Part shown: positions 15,909 through 25,590 of the stretch, one piece after another
How positions within the stretch are numbered: the stretch's first letter is position 1
Layout: each line of letters opens with the position of its first letter
DNA from: Mucilaginibacter sp. L294
Lineage (GTDB): Bacteria; Bacteroidota; Bacteroidia; Sphingobacteriales; Sphingobacteriaceae
Reading direction: 5' to 3'
Length of the DNA: 35,661 nucleotides
Assembly (NCBI RefSeq): GCF_001636615.1
Contig: NZ_LGEK01000056.1
Location: 1-35,661 of the forward strand
The notes under the pieces: generated by a model
What the model saw: the letters and a program-made list of their open reading frames with translations, nothing else
Database searches by the model: none
Told to the model about the DNA's origin: nothing
Position numbers and translations under genes: made by a program

Positions 15909-17879
15909 CTATTTACTAAACCCAACCATCCTGTGCAGCGTGCCCGGGTCATAAACCTTACCGGCTTTTATAACCACTTTAACATTACGCACATTGCTGA
16001 TGTTGGTTAGCGGGTTGCCATCAACAATAATAATATCGGCATTTTTGCCGGTGGCGATAGACCCTGTTTGTTTGCCAAGGCCCATAACTTCTGCCGGGGT
16101 GATGGTGCCGGTTTTAAGCGCCTGTGCCGGGGTTAGTCCTGCTTCTACATAAAGTTCCAGCTCGCGGGCAACGCTAAAGCCCGGGAAACCCATATCCGTA
16201 CCGGCCACAATCGGCACACCTGCATCATACAGTTTCTTGACGATCATTTTCATGCTGCTGAGCATCGGTGCTATTTTGGCAACCGTTGCCGAATCTTCAC
16301 CATAAGTTTTAAACTGGGTTTGCAGCGGCAATGGCAAAGTATTAAATGCAGGCTCCAACTTGGTAATATCATCCTTAACGTTACGATACGCCAGTTCATA
16401 AACCCCAACGGTTGGGTCTATAACGGTGTTATGATCTTTTATAAATTTAATAGCCGCTATGCTTACGCTGTCATCAAAATTCACCGAGCGGTCTTTATTC
16501 CGCTTCATGATACTGTATACGTATTGAACGTGGTTCACCATGTTCATACCCGAATCAACACCTGATATTAGCGTCATGCCATTAGGGATGTGGCCCGTAA
16601 CCGTTAAACCTTGCTTATGCGCTTCATCACATATCGCTTTTACAATAGCCGGCTTAGCCGAACTATAGATCTTGATCTGTGCAAAACCTTTTGCCTTATA
16701 AGTATCAACCGCTTTTATAGCTTCTTCCTTCGTATCCGCCTGGATAATACCCAGCGCCATAGGGCCCTTGCCATCAATAATACCGGCCAATAATATCTTT
16801 GGGCCAATACCTTTACCGCTGTCAATAGCTTGCTGTATAGCATCAATAAAGCCAAGCTCGTTACCGCAATCGCGCACGGTGGTTACACCCGCTGCCAGGT
16901 AAGCCGGCCCCCATTCGGTTTGTTCAAAGTGCGCGTGCATATCCCACAGGCCGGGCATAATGGTTTTGCCGGTGGCATTAATTACCTGCGCACCTTTTGG
17001 TATAGGTGTTCCTGCCTGGCCTATTTTTGTGATCAACCCATTTTGCAGAAACAGCACGCCGTTTGGTGTTGATGTACCGTTAACAACATCAACTATAGTC
17101 CCCCCGGTGATAGCAATGGTTTGGTTGGCTACTTTTGGTGCCGGCGCAGCTTTAGTGAACGCCGCCATGCCGTAGCCAGCCGCGCGTTTTATCAATTCGG
17201 GCAGTAGCGTTTCGTATTGCTCACGCATCATTTCGGTTTTGTCGCCTTCGGCATCAATGGTCAGGATGCAGATCAGTTTGCCTGTATTATCTGTCCATAC
17301 CAATTCATTACCCCAGATCAACCCGCTAATGGTATAGCGTTTAAAGGTGATAGGCTTGCCATTAAAAGTAAGATTATCAACCCCGGTATTTTTTATTTGC
17401 AAAGCGCCAAATGGCAAAGTGTTAATACTTGCCGGTTGTTTTTTATTGTTCCAGTATTGCAGCAGCACTTGTTGCACTGTTGCAGGCGAATAACCTGTAA
17501 CCGGAAAGGTAAAGCCGCTGATGTTTTTTTTATAGGTAGCATCGCTAACCTTCATATCGGCAATATTACCTTTTATGCGGATCGAATCGTTGATTACCGA
17601 GAACCTGGAGGTATTGCCTTTCACAAAAAGTTCTATCGGATCGGCCTCCGGGTTAACCCTTAGCGTAGCTTTTAACGGTACGGGGCTGCCCCTGTCTACA
17701 AACTTAAAATCAACCACATACTTTTTCGAATCTTTATAATTATAAATCTTGTAGGTTTCCTTCCCAATATGCTGCTCAAACTTATGCAGCAGGAATACGC
17801 CGCTATCTGCAGGAACATCCTGTGCCTGGGTTTGAGTAAAAACTGAAGAAAAAAGGATAAAGAAAAAAAGCTTTTTCAT
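15909..17879 (-). CDS. Secreted metal-dependent amidohydrolase (imidazolonepropionase-like)
   Basis: 656 residues from the ATG that begins a signal peptide ending in QTQAQ (about residue 20). The frame is open 24 codons further upstream, but that part is not a signal and is rejected. Residues about 25-240 form a beta-rich domain unrelated to the hydrolase fold, seen in some exported Bacteroidota amidohydrolases. The hydrolase starts at IAITGGTIVDVVNG. Metal ligands are visible: His315 and His317 (DMHAH), His430 (TGHIPNG), His450 (NHVQY) and an Asp in VAGTDMGFPG; the lysine in IKIYSS is a possible carbamylated bridge. GKNADIIIVDGNPL closes the fold. It is probably periplasmic and hydrolyses a cyclic amide or peptide-like substrate (Xaa-Pro dipeptidase-like by family). 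It is the first gene of a two-gene operon. Confidence 0.87.
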   Translation of the reverse strand: MKKLFFFILFSSVFTQTQAQDVPADSGVFLLHKFEQHIGKETYKIYNYKDSKKYVVDFKFVDRGSPVPLKATLRVNPEADPIELFVKGNTSRFSVINDSIRIKGNIADMKVSDATYKKNISGFTFPVTGYSPATVQQVLLQYWNNKKQPASINTLPFGALQIKNTGVDNLTFNGKPITFKRYTISGLIWGNELVWTDNTGKLICILTIDAEGDKTEMMREQYETLLPELIKRAAGYGMAAFTKAAPAPKVANQTIAITGGTIVDVVNGTSTPNGVLFLQNGLITKIGQAGTPIPKGAQVINATGKTIMPGLWDMHAHFEQTEWGPAYLAAGVTTVRDCGNELGFIDAIQQAIDSGKGIGPKILLAGIIDGKGPMALGIIQADTKEEAIKAVDTYKAKGFAQIKIYSSAKPAIVKAICDEAHKQGLTVTGHIPNGMTLISGVDSGMNMVNHVQYVYSIMKRNKDRSVNFDDSVSIAAIKFIKDHNTVIDPTVGVYELAYRNVKDDITKLEPAFNTLPLPLQTQFKTYGEDSATVAKIAPMLSSMKMIVKKLYDAGVPIVAGTDMGFPGFSVARELELYVEAGLTPAQALKTGTITPAEVMGLGKQTGSIATGKNADIIIVDGNPLTNISNVRNVKVVIKAGKVYDPGTLHRMVGFSK

Positions 17880-17900
17880 GGTAATGCCGATTGGGTTACT

Positions 17901-17908
17901 CAAATATA
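17901..17908 (-). promoter_or_regulatory. Putative -7 box of the amidohydrolase operon (TATATTTG)
   Basis: Minus-strand TATATTTG matches TAnnTTTG and ends 21 bases before the chosen ATG. It falls inside the longer open frame, which supports the downstream start. No clear -33 element is seen. Confidence 0.5.
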
Positions 17909-17945
17909 AAGTAAAAAAGCCCGGCTGAAAAGCGAAATCCCGGGA

Positions 17946-18080
17946 TGTCATTTCGAATGAGCATGGGAGGGTTAAAGCATTGGCCGCGAAGAGAAATCTT
18001 TTACACCGTGCATCCGTATAGACATATAGTCGACTTTGCTTTTGTAAAAGATTTCTCCTCGTACCTCGTTCGAAATGACA
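17946..18080. repeat. Palindromic intergenic repeat, TGTCATTTCGA type
   Basis: The outer arms TGTCATTTCGA / TCGAAATGACA and inner arms GAGAAATCTTTTAC / GTAAAAGATTTCTC are perfect. The core GACATATAGTCGACTTTGCT resembles the core of the repeat at 8323-8416 (GACATA, gap, TAGCCGACTTTACT) although the arms differ. It fills the gap between the amt stop and the amidohydrolase promoter. Confidence 0.85.
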
Positions 18081-18119
18081 TGGTGGTGAGATACGCGGTT
18101 ATTATATAAGACGCAATGC

Positions 18120-19427
18120 TTACAACTTCTCTCCATGCTGGCTAATATCCAAGCCAAGCTCTTCTTCCTCTTTTGATACACGCAGCGGCGAGATCATATC
18201 TGTTATCTTTAATAACAGCATCGACCCAAAGAACGAGAATAGCGATGTGGCTACAAGCGCCAGCAGTTGTATCAGGAACAGATGCGTATGGCCAAAGAAA
18301 AGCCCGTCGCCGGTTGTATTATTAGGGTTAACATTTTGGTTAGCAAAAACACCTGTTAATAGCATACCCACCATACCACCTACCCCATGGCAAGGGAATA
18401 CATCCAGGGTATCATCAATTGTGGTACGTGTGCGCCATTCAACTACCAGGTTACTCACCACCGCGGATATGATACCGATAGCCAGCGAATGGGGTACGCT
18501 AACAAAACCGGCTGCCGGGGTTATAGCCACCAAACCAACTACGGCACCAATACAGGTACCCATTGCCGATGGTTTACGGCCGCGCAGCATATCAAAAAAT
18601 ATCCAGGTGATACCGCCCGCCGCAGATGCGGTTGTACTGGTTGCCAGCGCGGTTACCGCCAAATGGTTTGCGCCAAATGCCGAACCTGCATTAAAACCAA
18701 ACCAGCCAAACCATAATAAGCCTGTACCTATCATTACATAAGTAATGCGTGCGGGTGCGTGGTTTGCCTCGTTACGGCGTTTCAGGAACAAGGCCGATGC
18801 CAATGCTGCCCACCCTGCCGACATGTGTACTACCGTACCTCCCGCAAAATCAAGCACACCTAATTTGGCTAAAACACCATCGGGGTGCCAGGTGGCATGA
18901 GCCAATGGCGAGAATATGAATATGGAGAACAGCACCAGGAATATGATATATGAATTGAACCGGATCCGTTCGGCAAAAGCGCCGGTAATAAGCGCCGGGG
19001 TAATAATGGCGAATTTTAACTGGTACATGGCAAAAAGCAACAACGGAATAGTTGGTGCGGCCGGCCAACTGGCGTTGCCCAGCATACCTTTCATCATAAA
19101 AAAGGTAGACGGGTTGCCAATTACGCCCCCAATACTATCACCAAAGGCTAAACTGAAACCAAATATACCCCAAAGCACCGTAATGATCACCATACATACA
19201 ATACTTTGCAGCATTGTAGAAATTACGTTCTTTTTATTCACCATTCCGCCGTAAAAAAAGGCAAGTCCGGGTGTCATGATCAAAACAAGAGCTGTCGACA
19301 TCAACATCCAGGCAATATCACCGGTATTAAAATTAGATTTTACCGATTTATCGTATTCAATCGATGGGAAAATAAACGTAAGTGATAAAATCACCAAAAT
19401 TACAAAGAAGGGGAAGTAACGTTTCAT
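18120..19427 (-). CDS. amt: Ammonium transporter
   Basis: An inner-membrane Amt/Rh channel for ammonium uptake; 435 residues with about eleven or twelve helices. The family signature DFAGGTVVH is at 193-201. The pore's twin histidines are His201 and His347 (FPCHGVGG), and Asp193 corresponds to the recruitment-site Asp160 of E. coli AmtB. FGWFGFNAGSA and GRKPSAMGTCIGAVVGLV are further hallmarks. The C terminus EEEELGLDISQHGEKL is the conserved tail that, in characterised Amts, contacts PII proteins. No glnB/glnK gene is adjacent, unlike many amt loci. It follows nuoN by 87 AT-rich bases with no terminator visible, so read-through from nuo is possible. Confidence 0.97.
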   Translation of the reverse strand: MKRYFPFFVILVILSLTFIFPSIEYDKSVKSNFNTGDIAWMLMSTALVLIMTPGLAFFYGGMVNKKNVISTMLQSIVCMVIITVLWGIFGFSLAFGDSIGGVIGNPSTFFMMKGMLGNASWPAAPTIPLLLFAMYQLKFAIITPALITGAFAERIRFNSYIIFLVLFSIFIFSPLAHATWHPDGVLAKLGVLDFAGGTVVHMSAGWAALASALFLKRRNEANHAPARITYVMIGTGLLWFGWFGFNAGSAFGANHLAVTALATSTTASAAGGITWIFFDMLRGRKPSAMGTCIGAVVGLVAITPAAGFVSVPHSLAIGIISAVVSNLVVEWRTRTTIDDTLDVFPCHGVGGMVGMLLTGVFANQNVNPNNTTGDGLFFGHTHLFLIQLLALVATSLFSFFGSMLLLKITDMISPLRVSKEEEELGLDISQHGEKL

Positions 19428-19514
19428 ATCAAATTAAAACCATTTATTTAAAACGGCCTCAATTTATACATATTTTACAATATATTTTATGAAATATTAA
19501 AAAAAAGGAAATTT

Positions 19515-21014
19515 TTAAAGGAATTTAATCAATAAATCAGGAAAAACTCCAAATATTATTAGCAATAATGCAATTACAGAAGAAAAAACTACCAAATTAG
19601 TAGAATACGAAATTTCGTTCGGAAGAAATTCCGCCCTTTTCAAAAATAAATTAAGCGGGATTTTGATATAGTAAAATAAACCAACTACGGTGGTTACCGC
19701 GCCGGTAATTAATAAGGCCATCAGCCAAACATCATGCGTTTGCTGGTAAACGCCATATACGGCCGAGAACACAAACACCTTACCCGTAAACCCCGCGCTG
19801 ATAGGTATCCCCGTTAGGGATATGAGTACGATCACGAAGCAAACAGATGCCAGCGGGTATTTAAAGCCCAGGCCTTTATAATCGCTTATATCAGTTATAT
19901 TCTCGTTATTCTCAAAGTAATTGGCCAGCATCAGGGCGGCTATATTAGCCAGGCCATACATAAATAGGTAATAGGTTAATGCCGACAGGCCCTGCGAGGT
20001 AAAAGTTACCAGCGCCATTAAGGCAAAACCCGTATGCCCAATACCCGAATAGGCCAGCATCCGCTTTACATTGTTTTGCCAAACCGCGGCAAAATTACCA
20101 CCTATTAAGGTTATAACGCCAATTACCGATAGCACCAGCCTGAAATCGAAAGCTTTCCATTGCAGGAAAAACCCGTTTTTGGATACAAAATTCACCAGCA
20201 GGGCAAAAGCAGCTATTTTAGGTAAGGTTGACAGGTAAGCGGTTACCGGCGTGGCTGCCCCTTCATAAACATCGGGTACATAAAAATGCACCGGCACAAA
20301 CGATAACTTAAACCCAATGCCAATAAGCACCAGCGCCAGCGCGAACGATGCACTTAAACTATTGGTATGCAGCAAGGCATCTGCCATTTCTTTAGAGAAC
20401 AGCTCCAGCGAACCGGTGTAAGCATACATCAGGGAGATACCATATAACATTACCGCCGATGCAGCCGCGCCAAACAATACGTATTTTAACCCTGCTTCTG
20501 TACTTTTAGCGTTTTCGGTACGGTATGATGCCAGCAGGTATGATGCGATAGATACCATTTCTATAGCCAGGTAAATTGAGAGCAGGTTAATGGCCATCGT
20601 CATTAAATGCAGCCCTAAAACCGAGCCTATCACAATGCTATACAGGTCGGACAATCCCTTTTTATGCGATTGCAGCTTTTTATCCCAGGCAAAATACAGT
20701 AGCAGTATAATGGCCAGCACATCAATAACAAATTTAAAATTGATAGCCGCACGGTGCAGCATCAGCATATTACTGAATATGGGTGCAGCGTAGGTACCCA
20801 CCAAAGCAACCTGCTGCAAGTCTTTAAATACCACCAGGAACATACCTGCAATGGCCACGGCACGGCAAAGCTTAGCCGAATTTTTGCCGAACAAAAGATC
20901 TGTTACCAATACTACGATGAAAAGCACGGTCAAATAAACTTCGGGCATAAAGTAAGGCAGGCTGCCTAAAACTTCGTTCAACTGAGCGTGAATATGTGGT
21001 ACCAGATCGTTCAT
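19515..21014 (-). CDS. nuoN: NADH-quinone oxidoreductase subunit N
   Basis: An antiporter-like proton-pumping subunit of complex I in the inner membrane; 499 residues from ATG (MNDLVPH). A longer frame adds twelve residues that overlap nuoM and is rejected. It is almost wholly hydrophobic, about 14 helices. Family motifs are IEMVSIASYLLASYR (conserved Glu and Lys/Arg region), GFKLSFVPVHFYVPDVYEGA (broken helix with central Lys) and RMLAYSGIGHTGFALMAL. It starts seven bases after the nuoM stop and is the last nuo gene of the block. No hairpin terminator is visible before amt. Confidence 0.96.
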   Translation of the reverse strand: MNDLVPHIHAQLNEVLGSLPYFMPEVYLTVLFIVVLVTDLLFGKNSAKLCRAVAIAGMFLVVFKDLQQVALVGTYAAPIFSNMLMLHRAAINFKFVIDVLAIILLLYFAWDKKLQSHKKGLSDLYSIVIGSVLGLHLMTMAINLLSIYLAIEMVSIASYLLASYRTENAKSTEAGLKYVLFGAAASAVMLYGISLMYAYTGSLELFSKEMADALLHTNSLSASFALALVLIGIGFKLSFVPVHFYVPDVYEGAATPVTAYLSTLPKIAAFALLVNFVSKNGFFLQWKAFDFRLVLSVIGVITLIGGNFAAVWQNNVKRMLAYSGIGHTGFALMALVTFTSQGLSALTYYLFMYGLANIAALMLANYFENNENITDISDYKGLGFKYPLASVCFVIVLISLTGIPISAGFTGKVFVFSAVYGVYQQTHDVWLMALLITGAVTTVVGLFYYIKIPLNLFLKRAEFLPNEISYSTNLVVFSSVIALLLIIFGVFPDLLIKFL

Positions 21015-21021
21015 AAATAGA

Positions 21022-22632
21022 CTAACGTAATACGTTTTGAGTAAATGCAACCAGCGCCAGTACCGAATCGTTCACCTTACCCAACACCAATGATGGCATA
21101 ATACCTAAAGCCAAAGCAATAAGCGCCAGTGGCAACAGGGTTACGGTTTCGCGCATGTTGAGGTCTTTCAGGGCAACTTTCCAGATATCGCCACCTTTTA
21201 GGGATACGGTTCCGAAGAACATGCGTTGCAGTGTCCACAAGAAATAGGCGGCACTAAGCAAAATACCAACCGAGCCACAAACGGCCATCCAATATGGCAG
21301 CAGGCCATTAACGGAATGGGATTTGAACGCGCCTGCCAATGTAAATGCCTCGGCCACAAAAGCCGAAAAACCCGGCAAGCCTAATGATGCGAAAAACGCC
21401 ACCATTACATAAACTGTATATCGCGGCATCAATGTACCTAAGCCGCGGAAATTATAAATATCTCTGTCATGCACCCTGTTGTAAACTACGCCTACCAGGA
21501 AGAACAACATGGTTGATAAAAAGCCGTGACTAACCATTTGCAATACCGCGCCGCTGATACCTTCGGCAGTGTTAGAGGCAAGGCCCAGCAATACAAAACC
21601 CATGTGCGATACAGACGAGTAAGCGATCATGCGTTTCAGATCGCGCTGGGCAAGGGCATTGAATGCTCCGTATAATATGGATATCACCCCAAGCAGGCCA
21701 AGCCAAAATGCTCCCGACAAAGCAACCTCAGGGAAGATGCCCATGCAAATACGGATGATACCGTAACCGCCTATCTTCAGCAAGACCCCCGCAAGGATAA
21801 TAGATACCGGGGTTGGTGCTTCTACGTGCGCATCGGGCAGCCAGGTGTGTAAAGGCACCACTGGCACTTTAATAGCAAAGGCTATAAACAGCACCACAAA
21901 ACCAACCGTGCGTGCAGGCATACCCAGTATGGTGGCATGACTTAATACGGAGAACACCGAACCTTCTATATAATTAGCCGGGTTCATCATGTGGATGATA
22001 TTGAAAGTATGGTTGCCTGTAACAGGGTCTTTCACCGAAAGGTATAAACCTACCATCACCAGCAGCATAAATACCGAACCGAACAGGGTATACAGGAAAA
22101 ATTTAATAGCCGCGTATTCGCGCCTGGCGCCGCCCCACATCCCTATCAGGAAGTATAACGGCAGCAGCATCAGTTCGTAAAAAGTATAGAAAAGGAAAAA
22201 ATCCAAAGCGCAGAAAACGCCTACCACGGCCATATCCAATAACAGGAACAGCGCGAAGAACCCTTTTAGGTTGCTGGTTATTTCCCAGGATGCAATGGCG
22301 GCTATCACCATTACCAGCGATGTCATCACCAATAACGTAACCGAAATACCGTCAATCCCTACAAAATACTCTATCTGCATTTTACCTACGGTGCCCAGGT
22401 CGAGACTGATCCAGGGTAGCTTTTGTACAAACTGGTACTGGCCTTCATTACTGATACCAGCGAATGAAGCCCCTGTTTGAAAGTGCAGGTATATATAAAT
22501 ACTGAAACACAACTGCAACAGGGTAGCAAATAACGTGATGTATTTGAAACTTGCACGCATAGATGATGGCAACAGCAAAATAAGTAGGCCAAACAGTATG
22601 GGTGTAAATATGAGCAGGGTTAATATATTCAT
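21022..22632 (-). CDS. nuoM: NADH-quinone oxidoreductase subunit M
   Basis: An antiporter-like membrane subunit of complex I; 536 residues, about 14 helices. Motifs are FFLFYTFYELMLLPLYFLIG (helix 5 Glu), AFAIKVPVVPLHTWLPDAH (Lys and the HTWLPDAH signature) and KRMIAYSSVSHMGFVLLGL. The last helices include SAAYFLWTLQRMFFG. The start ATG shares one base with the nuoL stop (TGATG), so translation is coupled. It works in series with NuoL and NuoN to move protons during quinone reduction. Confidence 0.97.
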   Translation of the reverse strand: MNILTLLIFTPILFGLLILLLPSSMRASFKYITLFATLLQLCFSIYIYLHFQTGASFAGISNEGQYQFVQKLPWISLDLGTVGKMQIEYFVGIDGISVTLLVMTSLVMVIAAIASWEITSNLKGFFALFLLLDMAVVGVFCALDFFLFYTFYELMLLPLYFLIGMWGGARREYAAIKFFLYTLFGSVFMLLVMVGLYLSVKDPVTGNHTFNIIHMMNPANYIEGSVFSVLSHATILGMPARTVGFVVLFIAFAIKVPVVPLHTWLPDAHVEAPTPVSIILAGVLLKIGGYGIIRICMGIFPEVALSGAFWLGLLGVISILYGAFNALAQRDLKRMIAYSSVSHMGFVLLGLASNTAEGISGAVLQMVSHGFLSTMLFFLVGVVYNRVHDRDIYNFRGLGTLMPRYTVYVMVAFFASLGLPGFSAFVAEAFTLAGAFKSHSVNGLLPYWMAVCGSVGILLSAAYFLWTLQRMFFGTVSLKGGDIWKVALKDLNMRETVTLLPLALIALALGIMPSLVLGKVNDSVLALVAFTQNVLR

Positions 22633-24695
22633 CAGTTCCAGATCAGTTTAAAGATAAACACAGCAATGAGCACCAGCAGCATGCTGAATAAATAATATTG
22701 AATTTTGCCGCTTTGAAACCGGCGGGCAAAATTGCCTATAGCCTGTACTATACCGGCAACAAGGTGCAGCAGGCCATCCACTATATGTTTGTCGGACCAG
22801 GCAGCGATACCGGCCAATGCGATACCAATTTTTTCGAGCAGGTTTACTATGCCATCTATGATATTCTTATCGAACCAATACAAGGCGTTGCTGAACCACA
22901 TGATAAAGCGTACGATAACACGGTTATAAAACTTATCGATATACCATTCGTGGAATGATAAGCGGTATAGTAAGCCCTTTTGCGGGAACGACCAGCTATT
23001 GCGTTTTACGTAAGCTACATAAGCGCTGTACATTACCACCACGCTTAAAATAACCACCAGTAGCGGGATGATCACATGATACAAATTCTCGCGCGCTAAA
23101 TGGTTAATAGGTAAAAAGCCCTTAAACAGCCAGGCATCTTCATAAAACACCGGGCTATACGAAAACACCGGGAACAGGCAGCAAATAGCCAAAAACACCA
23201 GTGGTAGTTTATATTGCCAGCCACCATCACCCATGTGGATATGGATGTGCGGGTTCATTTTTTGCAGGCGGAACTCGCCAAAGAAAACTTTAACGATCAG
23301 CCTTGCCACATAAAAAGCGGTTAGCCAACTGGTAAGCAAGGCTACATAAGGTACCAGTTTTAAGATGCCGGCTTTACCATCGCTCCAATCAAACGCCTGG
23401 ATCAGGATGCCATCTTTTGACAGGTAGCCCGATGTTAATGGGAAACCAACTAATGCCAATCCGCCGATAAGTGCAGCAATAAAGGTTAGTGGTAGTTTTT
23501 TACGCAAGCCGCCCATGTGCAGGATGTTTTGCGGGTCGATATCGAGGTTGTTATCGTCCTTGATGTGTTTCATCTGGTGGATGACGATACCTGCAACCAA
23601 AAACAATAAACATTTAAAGAAAGCATGCGTTGCCAGATGGAACAACGACGATGCATATGCCCCAACCCCCATAGCCATTACCATAAAGCCCAGTTGCGAT
23701 ATGGTGGAGTATGCCAGGATGCGTTTCAGATCGTTTTGGGTGAGCGCGATACTTGCTGCCATAAAAGCGGTAAAGCAACCAATTACAGCCAGTACAGTTA
23801 GTTCAGCCTCGTTAAACATGGGGTAGAACCTGCCCAGCAGGAACACGCCTGCCGCTACCATGGTAGCCGCGTGGATGAGTGCCGAAACCGAGGTTGGGCC
23901 TTCCATTGCATCGGGTAGCCAGGTATGTAAAGGGAACTGCGCCGACTTTGCAGCAACAGCCAAAAACATTCCGCCAAAAGCTATGTATTGCCAGATGGCC
24001 GGGATGCTGCCAATAGCAGATATCCATTCGCCATTTACGATATTGGATAATGAGATGAGGCCTTTATTGCCAAACAGGGTTTCTAAATCAAAAGTATTGA
24101 ATTGCGTATACAGGATGATGATTGCCGTAAGCAATCCAATATCCCCTATCCTGTTCATGATAAAAGCCTTTTTATTGGCAATGATGGCGCTCTCGCGGGT
24201 AAACCAAAACCCGATGAGCAGGTAGGATGAGAAACCCACCATTTCCCAAAAGGCATAAAGCAATATCAGGTTATCAACTACTACCAAAGCCAGCATGCTA
24301 AAACAAAACAGACTTAAATACCTAAAGTAGCGACTGTAGCCTTCATCATCCTTCATGTAAGCGGTAGAGTAGATATGCACCGGTAAGGCGATAACCGAAA
24401 CCAGCAGCAACATCAACACCGAAAGATTATTCAGCAATATACCGGCCTGCACTTTGGTGGCACCAATGGTAAACCAAACCTGCTGTAGGTGGATGGTGTG
24501 GTTATCCCAAACTTTAAAAAACACATCGGCAGCAAAAATCGTGCTTGCCAAAATAGCCAGCGTAGATACCCAACCCGACGCCTTGCTTTTACCCAACAGT
24601 AAAAAGTTTACCAAAAAGGCAGCAAATGGCAACACCACTGCTATTATAGCAAGTGTTATGGTTTGCGCGTCGTTATATGGTAAGGTTGGGTTCAA
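22632..24695 (-). CDS. nuoL: NADH-quinone oxidoreductase subunit L
   Basis: The distal proton-pumping subunit of complex I; 687 residues including the long lateral helix and a C-terminal extension. Signatures are YAFWEMVGFSSYLLIGFW, AAKSAQFPLHTWLPDAMEGP, SALIHAATMVAAGVFLL and LKRILAYSTISQLGFMVMAM. The start is a TTG overlapping the TGA stop of the plug-repeat gene upstream (TTGA). The frame is closed seven codons further up and no ATG exists before residue 90, so TTG is the only reasonable start. In ordinary nuo operons nuoL follows nuoK directly; here three plug-domain genes intervene. Confidence 0.96.
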   Translation of the reverse strand: MNPTLPYNDAQTITLAIIAVVLPFAAFLVNFLLLGKSKASGWVSTLAILASTIFAADVFFKVWDNHTIHLQQVWFTIGATKVQAGILLNNLSVLMLLLVSVIALPVHIYSTAYMKDDEGYSRYFRYLSLFCFSMLALVVVDNLILLYAFWEMVGFSSYLLIGFWFTRESAIIANKKAFIMNRIGDIGLLTAIIILYTQFNTFDLETLFGNKGLISLSNIVNGEWISAIGSIPAIWQYIAFGGMFLAVAAKSAQFPLHTWLPDAMEGPTSVSALIHAATMVAAGVFLLGRFYPMFNEAELTVLAVIGCFTAFMAASIALTQNDLKRILAYSTISQLGFMVMAMGVGAYASSLFHLATHAFFKCLLFLVAGIVIHQMKHIKDDNNLDIDPQNILHMGGLRKKLPLTFIAALIGGLALVGFPLTSGYLSKDGILIQAFDWSDGKAGILKLVPYVALLTSWLTAFYVARLIVKVFFGEFRLQKMNPHIHIHMGDGGWQYKLPLVFLAICCLFPVFSYSPVFYEDAWLFKGFLPINHLARENLYHVIIPLLVVILSVVVMYSAYVAYVKRNSWSFPQKGLLYRLSFHEWYIDKFYNRVIVRFIMWFSNALYWFDKNIIDGIVNLLEKIGIALAGIAAWSDKHIVDGLLHLVAGIVQAIGNFARRFQSGKIQYYLFSMLLVLIAVFIFKLIWN

Positions 24696-25588
24696 TTCAG
24701 TGGCTGGTTTAGTTCAATAGTTAGCGTTGCCGGTTTGCGGTTTTTACGCGTACCCTGGGGGCCGGTAAAACTCGCAGCTTTTGGGTCCGAGTTATATACC
24801 TTCAGTAATTTGATCAAGTCCTCTTCTTCTCCACCCTTTAAAATAATTCCGTCGCTTAATACATAATTCACGCCATTATCATTACCACGACGGCTTCTGA
24901 TGTAGGTTTTATAAGCTTTTGATAGCGTGCCGAATTTCCATTGGTACAGCTTGGTGCCGTATTTTTTGGTGGTTACGTTTACCGTGGTATCGTTCTGTGT
25001 AGCACCTACAAATTTTGGCTGTATTAAGGTATCGATCTTCAGGATGGTTTTAGGGTCGATATCTGATACCTTGCCAAATGCAGGCTCTTCATTCAACACA
25101 AACCCTTTTTGGTTAGTTGGCTGTTTTGGCAAAGGCAACAACGGGTTAGGCAGGTCTGCCGGTAAAGCTTGTTTGGTTTTGATGATCAAAGCGCCGGCAG
25201 CGGCTTTTTGTCCGTACATCATTTTGGCACCCTTGCTTTTTACAACCGATATATCCAGGATGTTTTGGGGTTTAAGATCTTGCAGTCGGCCGGTATAAAC
25301 GTTATCGTTCACCAATACAAATGGGCGGTCGCGTTCTTCAGGCGGATCTTTTAGCACCAACTTTTTAGTTACGCTATCTATCGAGAAGAACGGATAGGCA
25401 ACCCTTTCCTCTTCCTCAACAGGCTCTTCTACCCGGCCCTCCCCTCCGCTTAAGCGATACCTTGATGAACGCTTTTTAGAATGCTTAGCAGTACTCTTTG
25501 CCTTCTTTTTTGTTGCATGCTTCTTCCGTGTTTGCGCGAAAGCGCCAACAGTAAGTAACATCAGCAATATTAAAAGGAGTTTTTTCAT
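24692..25588 (-). CDS. Secreted protein of three TonB-plug-like repeats
   Basis: 298 residues. The signal peptide ends GAFAQ (about 19). A strongly basic stretch follows (20-43, Lys/Arg/His-rich), then an acidic one (EEPVEEEER, 53-62). Three divergent plug-like units are then visible. At 88-138: PFVLVNDNVYTGRLQDLKP, VVKSKGAKMMYG, GALIIKTK. At 161-208: FVLNEEPAFGKVSDIDPKTI through VNVTTKK. At 238-294: NYVLSDGIILKGG, LLKVYNSDPKA, TLTIEL. The pattern of naming strand, Asp/Pro helix cap, short helix ending Tyr-Gly and final ITTK-type strand is that of the plug of SusC/TonB receptors. There is no CarboxypepD_reg domain, TonB box or barrel. It lies between the second plug gene (two-base gap) and nuoL (overlapping). 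Function unknown. Confidence 0.8.
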   Translation of the reverse strand: MKKLLLILLMLLTVGAFAQTRKKHATKKKAKSTAKHSKKRSSRYRLSGGEGRVEEPVEEEERVAYPFFSIDSVTKKLVLKDPPEERDRPFVLVNDNVYTGRLQDLKPQNILDISVVKSKGAKMMYGQKAAAGALIIKTKQALPADLPNPLLPLPKQPTNQKGFVLNEEPAFGKVSDIDPKTILKIDTLIQPKFVGATQNDTTVNVTTKKYGTKLYQWKFGTLSKAYKTYIRSRRGNDNGVNYVLSDGIILKGGEEEDLIKLLKVYNSDPKAASFTGPQGTRKNRKPATLTIELNQPLN

Positions 25589-25590
25589 TG

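Noticed and set aside
17880..17951. 24-residue extension of the amidohydrolase
   Set aside because: The signal peptide begins at the internal ATG, and a promoter box lies inside the extension.
17972..18181. Minus-strand 69-residue reading frame
   Set aside because: It lies across the palindromic repeat and the end of amt in another frame; a chance frame.
23860..24225. Plus-strand frame opposite nuoL
   Set aside because: Antisense shadow; nuoL is conserved throughout this stretch.
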